DNA of 43,437 nt, taken from assembly GCF_021283305.1 (NCBI RefSeq), contig NZ_JAJSOK010000065.1:1-43437 (forward strand). Reading direction: 5' to 3'. The stretch's first letter is position 1. Each line of letters starts with the position of its first letter. A program made the translations under genes and the position numbers. Source of the DNA: Pseudonocardia kujensis. Lineage in GTDB: Bacteria; Actinomycetota; Actinomycetes; Mycobacteriales; Pseudonocardiaceae. This document shows positions 30,100-38,904 of the stretch, piece after piece. Under the pieces are notes generated by a model. It had not been told where the DNA came from. It made no database searches and worked only from the letters and a program-made list of their open reading frames with translations.

Positions 30100-31396
30100 C
30101 GGCCAGCGCCAGGGCGGCCTGGGCCGGCAGCCAACGCCGCGGATGCGGGAGGGCCCCGCACGCCACCACCGCCCACACCGCGAAGGGCAACCAGATCCGC
30201 TCCACCTCGGCCTTCGACATCCCGGACAGGTCGGCCAGCGCGATCGCCGTCAGCGCCGCGAGGACCAGGAGCGCCGCCGGCCGGGGCAGCGCGGGGATCC
30301 GTCGCAGTGCCGCCGCCACGGCCGGACCGAGCGCGAACGCGACCGCCGCGAGGTTCGCCCACACGAAATAGGCGTAGGGACGGCTCGCGGCGATGCTCGC
30401 GGCGTAGATCACCCGCACCTTCTCGTAGCCCCCGACCCACCAGAACCCGGCCGCGGTGAAGGCTGCGGCCACGATCAGCACCCCCACGAGCACGCCTGCG
30501 ATCGGGCGCCACCGGCGCGTCGCCGCCAGGACCGTGATCGGGAACAAGGCCCCCAGCACCAGTCCGTAGGACAGGTACAGCGCGTACCCGAGCAGGATCC
30601 CCGCCGCCAGCGCGGCCAGGTCGGCCCGGACACCGCGCAGCGAGGTCGCCACCGCGACCAGCGCGACACCCCAGGCGAGCCAGGCCGCGAACAGGCCGTC
30701 GGCCGACACCCCCACCCACACCGCACCCGGGAACAGCACCGAGAACGGCAGCACCCGCCGCGCCAGGTCCTCCTGCCGCAGGGCGCGCAGCGTGACGGCC
30801 ACCGCGGCGCACGCGGACGAGCCGGCCAGGATCACCACGACCCCGGCCGCTCCCCCGCCCCCGAGCCCGAGCCGGTCCAGCCACACGAACAGCAGGAACG
30901 CTCCGGGCGGGTGGCCGCCTACATGCGTCGTCCAGAACCACGTCTGCGCCGGGTCGACCTGCGTGGTGAGGATGTGGTCGGCGAACTCACGCAGCATCGC
31001 CCCCACCGACGTCACCCGCGGCACGTCGTGCAGGTACTCCTGGCTGCTCGAGAGCCGCTCGACCACGCCGCGTTCCCAGCCGTCGACCAGAGCGAGACTC
31101 GACGTCCACACCGCCGAGGCCGCCCACGCGCCCCACAGCAACGGACGCCACGCGAGTCGCCCGGCGAGGCCCGGTCCCCACGCCGCCACGGCGACGGCCA
31201 CCACCACGGCGGCCGGGGTCCCGGGTCCGACGTGCGGAAGCCACTCCGCCAACAGCGGCGGCCAGCCCAGGAAGATGTCGTCGCCTCCCGCGACCAGCCT
31301 TCGCCCGACCACGGCTGCCGCCAGCACCAGCACCACCACCGCCGACACCGCGGCGACATCGCCGCGGTGCGGTTCGGTCCGGGTCACGGAGCCCAC
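30071..31396 (-). CDS. integral membrane protein, GT-C (mannosyltransferase)-like
   Basis: This protein has about 441 residues from GTG 31396, or 438 from GTG 31387. There are some ten hydrophobic helices. A long loop after the third helix carries YLHDVPRVTSVGAMLREFAD and TTHVGGHPPGAFLLFVWLDR, with acidic and His residues in positions like those of GT-C lipid-linked sugar transferases. VSADGLFAAWLAWGVAL and GMSKAEVERIWLPFAVWAVV occur later. GT-C enzymes move sugars from polyprenyl phosphates outside the membrane, which would suit the nearby GT2 enzyme. The family assignment is by general architecture, not a diagnostic motif. Confidence 0.72.
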   Translation of the reverse strand: MGSVTRTEPHRGDVAAVSAVVVLVLAAAVVGRRLVAGGDDIFLGWPPLLAEWLPHVGPGTPAAVVVAVAVAAWGPGLAGRLAWRPLLWGAWAASAVWTSSLALVDGWERGVVERLSSSQEYLHDVPRVTSVGAMLREFADHILTTQVDPAQTWFWTTHVGGHPPGAFLLFVWLDRLGLGGGGAAGVVVILAGSSACAAVAVTLRALRQEDLARRVLPFSVLFPGAVWVGVSADGLFAAWLAWGVALVAVATSLRGVRADLAALAAGILLGYALYLSYGLVLGALFPITVLAATRRWRPIAGVLVGVLIVAAAFTAAGFWWVGGYEKVRVIYAASIAASRPYAYFVWANLAAVAFALGPAVAAALRRIPALPRPAALLVLAALTAIALADLSGMSKAEVERIWLPFAVWAVVACGALPHPRRWLPAQAALALAVNHLLLTVW

Positions 31397-31618
31397 GCTA
31401 GGGAGCGGACCCGTGCCCGTGCGGACGATGTCCGCGGTCCGTAATGCGCGTTCGGTGCTCGCGAGGGAGGAGGCAAGCAGGCCTCGGACGGTCGGCGGCG
31501 ACGTGCCGGCGTCGGATCGTCACCTTCCCGCTTCACCCGGGTGAGAGCGTCTCCCGACGCTGACTCGGGCCGTTCCCTCCTGCAGGCTCGGGGCCTCGAG
31601 CTGCGCCGGAGGTCATCG

Positions 31619-32221
31619 ATGTCGGTCACGGTCCCGCTGGATCTGCCACGTGCCGCCGAACTGCCGGATGCGTGCCTCGTCGAGGGGCTGGCCGACCGCG
31701 ACGAGGACGCCTACCTCGTCCTCGTCCGCCGGTACACGCCGCTCATGCTGCGAGTGGCTGCCGCGTACGTGCGCGACCGCGCGGCTGCCGAGGACGTGGT
31801 CCAGGACACCTGGATCGCCGTGCTGCGCCATGTCGGCCGGTTCGAGGGCCGCTCCAGCTTCAAGACGTGGCTGATGCGGATCCTGGTCAACATCGCCCGC
31901 ACGAGAGGGGGCCGGGAGCGCCGGACCGTGCCGTGGTCGAGCGTGGCTGCGGAGGCCGAGTGGTGGGACGAGTTCGCCACCGACGGCGCCGACGGCGAGC
32001 CGGAGTGCCGCGTCCTCGCCGCGGAGGTGGCGGGGGCGATCGGACGCGCGCTGCAGTCGCTGCCCGAGCGCCAGCAGATCGTCGTGGCCCTGCGCGACGT
32101 CGAGGGCTGGGAGCCCGGTGAGGTGTGCGAGGCGCTCGGGATCTCACCGGGGAACCAGCGGGTTCTGCTGCACCGCGGGCGCGTCCGGTTGCGAGGTCTG
32201 TTGGCCGGACACCTGGGTTAG
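31619..32221 (+). CDS. ECF-type RNA polymerase sigma factor
   Basis: This is a 200-residue sigma factor. ATG 31619 has GGAGG 7 bases upstream; the open frame further upstream is weak. Region 2 reads YVRDRAAAEDVVQDTWIAVL with GRSSFKTWLMRILVNIARTR. Region 4 reads LQSLPERQQIVVALRDVEGW and GEVCEALGISPGNQRVLLHR. No anti-sigma gene is adjacent; a small HxxxCxxC protein at 36402 is the nearest candidate. Its stop overlaps the stop of the converging LuxR gene by two bases. The preceding 31397-31618 contains no recognised gene. Confidence 0.92.
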   Translation: MSVTVPLDLPRAAELPDACLVEGLADRDEDAYLVLVRRYTPLMLRVAAAYVRDRAAAEDVVQDTWIAVLRHVGRFEGRSSFKTWLMRILVNIARTRGGRERRTVPWSSVAAEAEWWDEFATDGADGEPECRVLAAEVAGAIGRALQSLPERQQIVVALRDVEGWEPGEVCEALGISPGNQRVLLHRGRVRLRGLLAGHLG

Positions 32222-34455
32222 AGCAGCCCGAGTTCGCGCGCTCGGGTAACGGCGTCGCCCCGAGAGGACACTCCGAGCTTCCGGAAGAGCAGGCGGGTGT
32301 GGGTCTTCACGGTGTTGAGCGACAGGTGCAACACGGCACCGATCTCTCGCTGGGAGAGCGTGCCGGCCAGGAGGGGGAGAAGTTGCCGCTCGCGCTCGGA
32401 CAGACCTGGCTCCTCGCCCTCGCCGCGGCCGGGGTTCCGGCCGGGCCGGGCGCGTCGCGCCCGGGCGAGCGTGCTCGGGAGCCGCGCGGGATCGGGGCAG
32501 CCCCGCAACAGCGCGGCGGCGTCGTCGAGCAGCGCCGTCGCTTCGCTGTCCGGACCGGCCAGCCTGGCCTGCACGGCGAGGGCGAGCGCGATCTCCAGCC
32601 GTCCGGCTCCGCGGCGGGCCAGTTGGACGGCACGAGCCGCCGACGTGGCAGCGGCCCGGGGCTGGCCCGTGGCTCCGAGGAGCGTCGCGCGCGCGAGATG
32701 CGGGAGGCAGGCGACGAAGTGCTCGCCGACGGCCGGGTCGTCGACCCTCGCCTCACCGACCGGCAGGATCCGGGCGGCCTCCGCCAGCCGACCGGTCTCG
32801 ACGGCCGTCAGCGCGAGGTAGCCGAGCGCATACGTCTCGGCGAGCGGGTTCGTGGTGTGCCGAGCGAGGCGCACCGCCTCGACGAGCGGCCGTCGCGCCG
32901 CCACGAAGCGCCCCTGCCAGTAGGCCGTCAATCCGAGCAGCAGGTGGGCCACCGTGCCGGCGAAGCTCGGTCTGCCGGAATCCAGTTCCTGCACCCGGCG
33001 GGCCGTGCTCGCCGCTCCGCCGACGTCACCGATCTTGAAACGATGGACGGCACGAAGGACGGCCAGGTCACGTCGGGTGTCCAGCCGAGGCGCTCCGTCC
33101 TCGGCGATCGCAGCGGCCGCCTCCCCGGCAGCCAGCCAGGGATCGACCTCGTCGAGCTGGCCTCGGTCGAGCAGGAGCCAGGCGCGAGCGGCGCACAGCC
33201 GCGGGTCGAGCCGGACCGCGGCCGGGGGAAGGACGTCGAGCCAGGCGTCGACCGTGGCGAGCCGGCCGGCGTTGAACTCGACGTTCCAGTTCTCCGCGAC
33301 CAGGTCGGCTGCCCGGCCCGGTTCTCGGGCGGACGCGAGGTGCTCGATCGCCTCGCTGACCGAGCCGGCTCCGGCGAACCAGGCAGCCGCCCTGCGGTGC
33401 AGCTCGGGGAGCACGGCCGGTTCGACCAGGCTGAGCTCGTGCTCGAGCAGTTCACGGAACAGGCGGTGATAGCGGTACCACGGACCGCTTCCGCCGAGCC
33501 GGGCGACGAAGATGCCGGCGCGTTCGGCCTGGTCGAGCATCGCGGCTGCATCAGCCCGGCCGGTGAGCTCCTCGCACAGCGGTGGGCACAGGCGACGCAG
33601 GACGGAGGTGCGGAGCACGAAGTCGCGGAGCGCGTCCGGTAGCCGGGTCAGCACCTCGCTGCACAGGTAGTCCAGGATGTAGCGGTCCGATCCGATGAGC
33701 TGGTCGATGAACGCTCCGGCGGCGTCTCGGGGAAGGCCGGCCAGGGAGATCGCGGCCAGCGAGAGCCCGGCCGGCCAGCCTTCGGTCCGCCGGACCAGCC
33801 GGTGCACGTCCGACGAGCCGAGCGCCAGGCCGTGGACGTCCTCGAGGAGCGTGGCGACCTCCGCCTCGGTGAACGCCAGATCGTCGGCCCGCAGTTCGGA
33901 CAGCTCCCCCGCGGCTCGGAGGCGGGCCAGGGGCAGTGGGGGGTCGCCGCGGGTGGACACGAGTACGTGTGCGGTCCGCGGCAGGCGCTCGATCAGCAGG
34001 GCCACGGTCTCGTGGACCATGCGATCGGTGATCGTGTGGAAGTCGTCGAGGACGAGCACGACGGCGGTGTCCGCCCCCAGAAGGTCGTTGAGCAGCGACG
34101 GGAGCGCCGCGTCGCGCAGGGCGCGGGGGCCGGCGCGCAGCGCAGCCATGGCCTGCTCGCTCACCTCGGGGACACGGTCCCGGAGCGCGGTGATCACATA
34201 ACTCCAGAAGAGGACCGGGTCGTTGTCACCCGGGTCCAGTGCGAGCCAGGCCACCCGGACGCTCTCGGCGCAGGTGTCCATCCAGTCGACGAGCAGCGAG
34301 GTCTTGCCCCAGCCCGCGGGAGCGTCGACCACGGTCAGTCGGTGCTCGGTCGGCCGCAGCCGCGACACCAGGCGGGGGCGCCGGACGAGGCCGCGCCCCG
34401 CCGGGGGGTGCAGCTTGGTGGCCAGCAGGACCGGCCCCTCGGTGAGCACCGTCAC
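32218..34455 (-). CDS. MalT-like (STAND ATPase) LuxR-family transcriptional regulator
   Basis: This is a 745-residue regulator. The N-terminal NTPase has Walker A DAPAGWGKTSLLVDW near residue 45 and Walker B TAVVLVLDDFHTITDR, followed by the HVLVSTRGDPPLPLARLRA sensor region. A central helical, TPR-like domain covers about residues 370-640. The C-terminal LuxR helix-turn-helix is LSERERQLLPLLAGTLSQRE and LHLSLNTVKTHTRLLFRKLG. Such proteins need ATP and an inducer to activate transcription; MalT senses maltotriose. It lies 52 bases downstream of a GH15 glycoside hydrolase gene on the same strand, so carbohydrate control is possible. Confidence 0.92.
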   Translation of the reverse strand: MTVLTEGPVLLATKLHPPAGRGLVRRPRLVSRLRPTEHRLTVVDAPAGWGKTSLLVDWMDTCAESVRVAWLALDPGDNDPVLFWSYVITALRDRVPEVSEQAMAALRAGPRALRDAALPSLLNDLLGADTAVVLVLDDFHTITDRMVHETVALLIERLPRTAHVLVSTRGDPPLPLARLRAAGELSELRADDLAFTEAEVATLLEDVHGLALGSSDVHRLVRRTEGWPAGLSLAAISLAGLPRDAAGAFIDQLIGSDRYILDYLCSEVLTRLPDALRDFVLRTSVLRRLCPPLCEELTGRADAAAMLDQAERAGIFVARLGGSGPWYRYHRLFRELLEHELSLVEPAVLPELHRRAAAWFAGAGSVSEAIEHLASAREPGRAADLVAENWNVEFNAGRLATVDAWLDVLPPAAVRLDPRLCAARAWLLLDRGQLDEVDPWLAAGEAAAAIAEDGAPRLDTRRDLAVLRAVHRFKIGDVGGAASTARRVQELDSGRPSFAGTVAHLLLGLTAYWQGRFVAARRPLVEAVRLARHTTNPLAETYALGYLALTAVETGRLAEAARILPVGEARVDDPAVGEHFVACLPHLARATLLGATGQPRAAATSAARAVQLARRGAGRLEIALALAVQARLAGPDSEATALLDDAAALLRGCPDPARLPSTLARARRARPGRNPGRGEGEEPGLSERERQLLPLLAGTLSQREIGAVLHLSLNTVKTHTRLLFRKLGVSSRGDAVTRARELGLL

Positions 34456-34507
34456 CGGGCCAGCCTGCCGCAGGTCGGTGCGCGCGGCCAGGATGCGGTT
34501 GGCCCCC

Positions 34508-36346
34508 TCAACCGGTCTGTTCGGCCCGAGCGATGGCCCAGGCAGCGTTGATCAGCCCGATGTGGCTGAAGGCCTGGGGGAAGTTGCCGAGCAGATCCCC
34601 GGACCCGGGGTCGACCTCCTCGGCGAGCAGGCCGACGTCGTTGACGTAACGGCCCGCCCGGTCGAACACCTGCCGGGCCCGTTCGATCTGGCCGGACACG
34701 GCGAGGGCCTGGGCGAGCCAGAAGGTGCACAGGAGGAAGGTGCCCTCCTCGCCCGCCAGCCCGTCCGAGTTCGCGCCGGCTTCCGTCCGGTACCGGTAGA
34801 CCAGCCCGCGGGCGTCGGTGAGTCGCTCGGCGACCGCGTCGATCGTGGCCAGCACCCGCGGGTCGTCCGCCGGAAGGAAGCCGACCAGCCCGATCATCAG
34901 GTTCGACGCGTCGAGGTCGGGCGAGCCGAACGACTGGGTGAACGACTTGGCGGTGTCGCTCCAGCCCTGCGTGAGGATCGCCTCGCGGATCTCCTCGGCG
35001 GTCGCGCGCCAGTCGTCGACCCGGTCCTCGGCGCGCAGCGTGGCGGCCATCGCGATCGCGCGGTCCAACGCGACCCAGCACATGAGCTTGGAGTAGAGGA
35101 AGTGCCGCGGTTGCCCGCGCACCTCCCAGATCCCCTGGTCGGTCTCCTGCCAGCGCCGGGCCGCGGCGTCGGCGCAGCCGACGAGGAACTCTCGCCACGC
35201 CGTCGCGCCCGGGTGCTCGGGGTTGAGCTGGGCGACCAGTCGATGCGCGGCGCCGAGCAACTCCCCGTAGACGTCGATCTGGCGCTGGCTCCAGGCGCCG
35301 TTGCCGACGCGGACCGGCCGGCTGTCCCGCCAGCCCGCCAGATGGCCCAGGTCCCGCTCGCTCAGGTCGTGTTCGCCGCCGACACCGAACATGATCTGGA
35401 GGTCGTCACCGCCGAGGACCTGTGCCGCCGAGCTGGCCGCCAGGTAGTCGAAGAACTGGTGGGCCTCGTCCGGGCAGGCGGCGACCCAGAGGGCCTCGAG
35501 CGTGAGGCTGGCGTCGCGCACCCAGGCGTAGCGGTAGTCCCAGTTGCGCTCGCCGCCGGCCTGCTCGGGCAGCGAGGTGGTCGGCGCCGCGACCACCGCA
35601 CCTGTCGGTTGGTAGGACAGTGCCTGCAGGACGCGGCCGCTGTGGTGCACGAGGTCGCGCCAAGGTCCCTGGTACCCCTGGTGGATGCGGGACCAGCTGC
35701 GCCAGGCCTCGATCGTGGTCTGCAGCGCCTCGTCGAGTCCGGCCTCGGGCACAGGCGCCGGGAAGGCCTCGGACGTCGTGCGGTGCTGGAGCCCCAGCGT
35801 CACCCGCTCCCCCGCCCGCAACACCACCGTGCCGATTGCAGCCGCGTCGGCGACCTGCAGAGGCACCGGGGCGGAGAGCACCAGCACGTCCGCGCCACCG
35901 CGAACCTGCACGCCCCCCTCGACCAGCGAGACCAGCGGCGTCACCAGGCCGTACTCGGGGCGGGGCACGAGTTCGATCCGGACCTCGACGGTGCCGGCGG
36001 TGCACTCCACCGAGCGGACCAGCAGTCGCGGCGCGGCCGCGCAGAGGGCGTGGGGATCCTCGGCGGCACCGGTGGCGAGCGCGTCGAGCACGACGACGGT
36101 GCCGGCCGGGCCGGTCCAGGTCGTCTCCAGCACCATCGTGCCGTCCAGGTAACGGCGGCCGACCTCGGCGTCCGGGTCGGTGGCGCAGACGACGAAGTGC
36201 CCGGCCCGTGGGTCGAGCATCCGCCCGAGCACCGACGGTGAGTCGAACCGGGGGGCACAGAGCCAGTCGACCGAGCCGGTCCGGCCGACCAGCGCAGCGG
36301 TGTGCCGGTCGGACAACAGGGCGTAGTCCGCGATCGGGGTGGTCAT
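34508..36346 (-). CDS. glycoside hydrolase family 15 protein (glucoamylase/trehalase-like)
   Basis: This is a 612-residue enzyme. ATG 36346 has GAGGAGG 6 bases upstream. The N-terminal beta-sandwich begins IADYALLSDRHTAALVGRTG and SVDWLCAPRFDSPSVLGRML. The (alpha/alpha)6 barrel has NWDYRYAWVRDASLTLEALW and TDQGIWEVRGQPRHFLYSKL, with the probable general acid Glu. A second acidic site is LLAEEVDPGSGDLLGNFPQA. There is no signal peptide, so it is cytoplasmic. Actinobacterial GH15 proteins of this length include trehalases as well as glucoamylases; sequence by eye does not separate them. A small zinc-finger gene precedes it and a MalT-like gene follows. Confidence 0.94.
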   Translation of the reverse strand: MTTPIADYALLSDRHTAALVGRTGSVDWLCAPRFDSPSVLGRMLDPRAGHFVVCATDPDAEVGRRYLDGTMVLETTWTGPAGTVVVLDALATGAAEDPHALCAAAPRLLVRSVECTAGTVEVRIELVPRPEYGLVTPLVSLVEGGVQVRGGADVLVLSAPVPLQVADAAAIGTVVLRAGERVTLGLQHRTTSEAFPAPVPEAGLDEALQTTIEAWRSWSRIHQGYQGPWRDLVHHSGRVLQALSYQPTGAVVAAPTTSLPEQAGGERNWDYRYAWVRDASLTLEALWVAACPDEAHQFFDYLAASSAAQVLGGDDLQIMFGVGGEHDLSERDLGHLAGWRDSRPVRVGNGAWSQRQIDVYGELLGAAHRLVAQLNPEHPGATAWREFLVGCADAAARRWQETDQGIWEVRGQPRHFLYSKLMCWVALDRAIAMAATLRAEDRVDDWRATAEEIREAILTQGWSDTAKSFTQSFGSPDLDASNLMIGLVGFLPADDPRVLATIDAVAERLTDARGLVYRYRTEAGANSDGLAGEEGTFLLCTFWLAQALAVSGQIERARQVFDRAGRYVNDVGLLAEEVDPGSGDLLGNFPQAFSHIGLINAAWAIARAEQTG

Positions 36347-36401
36347 CGGTGTCCTCCTCGGGTCCGGTCTCGCCCCTCAGACCCGGCTGACCCCCTGCCC
36401 G

Positions 36402-36608
36402 TTACTCGAGACGGTCCCGGAACACCCGCAGCAGCCTCAGTTCCAGGTCAGGGCCGACGCCGGGCTCGGCCCGCAGGAGTTCTACGGTACGGGCGCAGGT
36501 CGGGCAGCACCGCAGATGGTCCACGACCTCGGGCTCCGAGGCGCGGCCGAGCAGCGCGGCGACCTGCTCGGCCGTCCGCGGGCACTCACCACCGTCGAAG
36601 GTTGTCAT
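36402..36608 (-). CDS. small zf-HC2-type zinc-binding protein, possible anti-sigma factor
   Basis: This is a 68-residue protein. ATG 36608 gives MTTFDGGECPRTAEQVAALL. The HxxxCxxC motif DHLRCCPTCARTVELLRAEP is that of the zinc-associated anti-sigma (ZAS) family, but no membrane helix or longer regulatory tail follows. It is 55 bases upstream of the GH15 gene, same strand. ECF sigma/anti-sigma genes are usually adjacent; here the sigma gene at 31619 is 4.2 kb away. It may regulate that sigma factor or simply bind zinc and protein. The ribosome binding site is weak. Confidence 0.68.
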   Translation of the reverse strand: MTTFDGGECPRTAEQVAALLGRASEPEVVDHLRCCPTCARTVELLRAEPGVGPDLELRLLRVFRDRLE

Positions 36609-36676
36609 CGCGACGCTACAGACTCCCGCACGACTTCGGACGTAACAGTCGCAGGAAGCATGCGCTCTGCACCGCC

Positions 36677-37637
36677 ATGACGCACAACGACACAGATGTG
36701 ATCGTGATCGGGCTCGGTCCCGGGGGCGGTGAGGTCGCGTCCGGCCTGCTGGCCGGCGGACTCGACGTCGTCGGGGTGGAGCGCGAGCTGGTGGGTGGGG
36801 AGTGCCCGTACTCGGGCTGCATCCCGAGCAAGATGCTGGTCCGCGCAGCCGACGCGCTGGCCGAGGCCCGGCGGGTCCCGATGTTCGCGGGAGACGCGCA
36901 CGTGCGGGCCGACCTCGCGCCGGTCGCCCGCCGGTTCCGTGAGCAGGCCACGGACGACTGGGACGACGCCGTCGCCGTGGCCGTTCGAGAAGGCCGGTGG
37001 GAGGTTCCTGCGCGGCTCGGCGAGGGTCGAAGATCGTGCGTGCGTGCGGGTCGGCGACGAGATCGTGCACGCGCGGGTCGGTGTGGTCGTGGCGACCGGA
37101 GCGCGCCCGGTCCGCCCGCCGACCGGACGCGCGCGGGCTCGGGCTCGAGCACTACGGACTCGAAGGCCCGGCGGTACCCGTCGACTCGCGCATGCGCGCC
37201 GCACCGGGGCTGTGGGCGGTGGGTGACGTCACCGGAGGGGGCGCCTTCACCCATCTCGCCGCGCACCAGGCACGCATCGCCGTCGCGGACGTTCTCGGGC
37301 GTGCACCCTCGAGGCCGCAGACGCACCCCTGTCCCGGGTGACCTTCGTCGACCCGGAAGTCGGGTCCGTGGGGCTGACCGGGGCCGCCGCGCGGGCAGCG
37401 CGTCTCCGGGTGCTCGTGGGCTGCGCACCCGCCGCCGCGTCGGCCCGCGGCTTCGTCCACGGGCCGGGCAACGCCGGGCTGGTCAAGCTCGTGGTGGACG
37501 CCGGGCACGGTCTGCTGGTCGGCGCGACCGCGGTCGGCCCGGCAGGAGGCGAGGTGAATCGCCGTCTTCGCCGCACCGCTGGTGGTGCGGCCACCTCGCC
37601 GGAGGAGCCGGACCCCGCGGAGGCGGGGCGGGCGTAA
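36677..37637 (+). pseudogene. broken FAD-dependent pyridine nucleotide-disulfide oxidoreductase (mercuric/dihydrolipoamide reductase-like)
   Basis: The gene opens normally at ATG 36677: VIVIGLGPGGGEVASGLLAG, then the redox-active disulfide GGECPYSGCIPSKMLVRAAD. Near 36985 the frame changes to FEKAGGRFLRGSARVED and VGVVVATGARPVRPP. About 37130 it changes again, directly to APGLWAVGDVTGGGAFTHLA, so nearly the whole NAD-binding domain is missing. A third shift near 37310 leads to the dimerisation domain (RVTFVDPEVGSVGLTG) and a TAA at 37637. A normal protein has about 460 residues; some 320 codons' worth remain in three frames. The two cysteines survive, but no functional enzyme can be made. Confidence 0.85.
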
Positions 37638-37693
37638 CGGTCGGGGCCACCACCGAGTCGGTTCGGTGGGTCCCACACACGGAGGAGGACACC

Positions 37694-38515
37694 ATGAAGG
37701 GCTTGACGGGCAAGAGGGCGCTGGTCACGGGTGGTAGCTCGGGAATCGGTCAGGCGATCGCCGTGCGGCTCGGTGAGGAAGGTGCCGACGTCGCCATCAA
37801 CTACGTCGGGCCGCCGGAGGGCGCCGAGGCGACCAAGGAGACCATCGAGCACGGCGTGCAGCAGTGCATGAAGCAGCTCTCGACGAGCGGGACGCACCCG
37901 ATCCTGGTGGCGGCGGACGTCTCCGACGCCTCGCAGGTGGAGCAGATGTTCACCCAGGTCCGCGACGACTACGGCGGAATCGACATCCTGGTCAACAACG
38001 CCGGTATCCAGGTCGCCGCCGACACGGACGTGCACGACGTCGCCGACTTCGACCGGGTCCTCGCGGTAAACCTGCGTGGGGCGTTCCTGTGCGCGCAGCA
38101 GGCCGTCCGCGGCTGGTTGGCCGCCTCCGCGCCCGGCTGTGTCGTCAACGTCTCCAGCGTGCACCAGGTGATCCCGAAGCCACGCTTCGTGGGCTACTCG
38201 GTGTCGAAGGGCGGTATGCAGAACCTCACCCACACCCTCGCCCTCGAGTACGCCGCGCGCGGGATCCGGGTCAACGGGATCGGGCCCGGGGCGACGGTCA
38301 CTCCCATCAACCAGTCGTGGATCGACGACCCGGTCCGGCGGGCGGCCGTCGAGACGCACATCCCGATGCGTCGGGCCGGCACGGCCGAGGAGATGGCCGC
38401 GGCCACCGCGTTCCTCTGCTCCTCGGAGGCCGGCTACATCACCGGCCAGACCCTCTTCGTCGACGGCGGTCTGACCCTGTACCCGTCGTTCGAGACCACC
38501 TGGTCCTCGGAATGA
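37694..38515 (+). CDS. SDR-family oxidoreductase (glucose 1-dehydrogenase-like)
   Basis: This is a 273-residue protein, with ATG 37694 and GGAGGAGG upstream. The cofactor motif ALVTGGSSGIGQAIA, LVNNAGIQVAADTDVHDV, the catalytic Ser in VNVSSVHQVIPKP, and Tyr/Lys in GYSVSKGGMQNLTHTLALEY are all intact. It ends ITGQTLFVDGGLTLYPSFET. In family terms it is closest to glucose 1-dehydrogenase type SDRs, which oxidise sugars or polyols with NAD(P). It overlaps the start of the degraded cyclase gene by 4 bp (ATGA), implying an old operon. Unlike the SDR at 13177 its active site is complete. Confidence 0.92.
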   Translation: MKGLTGKRALVTGGSSGIGQAIAVRLGEEGADVAINYVGPPEGAEATKETIEHGVQQCMKQLSTSGTHPILVAADVSDASQVEQMFTQVRDDYGGIDILVNNAGIQVAADTDVHDVADFDRVLAVNLRGAFLCAQQAVRGWLAASAPGCVVNVSSVHQVIPKPRFVGYSVSKGGMQNLTHTLALEYAARGIRVNGIGPGATVTPINQSWIDDPVRRAAVETHIPMRRAGTAEEMAAATAFLCSSEAGYITGQTLFVDGGLTLYPSFETTWSSE

Positions 38516-38896
38516 GCGCCGCCGACACCCGCCCCCGGACGAGCGCCGCGTCCTCGGCCGACCAGTGGTGGCCGTCGCGCTACGGCGCCGGGGACCAGGC
38601 CGGAGCCCTGAACGAGATCGGCCCCCGCGCGGTGGTCGAGGCGGCGCGACTGGATCGCCGACCACCGCATCGCGCTCACCGGATGCGGCACCTGGAGCTT
38701 CGGCCCGTATCCGCCGGAAGACCCCGACGAACCGTTCACGGTGCCGCAGATCCTCAACACCCGTCACGGCGTGGTCGTCGCCGAGAACCTGCGGCTCGAC
38801 GCCCGCGACCGGGTGCACGAGTTCCTGCTCGTCGTCGCGCACGCCAAGCCGCGCGGCGCGACCGGAGCGTGGGTCGCCCCACTCGCCCTCACCTAG
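38512..38896 (+). pseudogene. cyclase-family (kynurenine formamidase-like) gene with internal deletion
   Basis: ATG 38512 overlaps the SDR stop and reads DQWWPSRYGAGDQAGALNEI and GPRAVVEAARLD, the usual N-terminus of this cyclase family. At about 38650 the frame jumps to WIADHRIALTGCGTWSFGPY, then FTVPQILNTRHGVVVAENLR and HEFLLVVAHAKPRGATGAW, a normal C-terminus ending at TAG 38896. The central part with the metal-binding HxxxDxH region (roughly 150-200 residues) is missing, and the two parts are in different frames. The gene cannot make an active enzyme. Confidence 0.83.
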
Positions 38897-38904
38897 GAGC
38901 AGCA

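Noticed and set aside
34223..36241. 672-residue plus-strand open frame opposite the GH15 gene
   Set aside because: The GH15 frame has catalytic motifs and a ribosome binding site; the opposite frame has neither.
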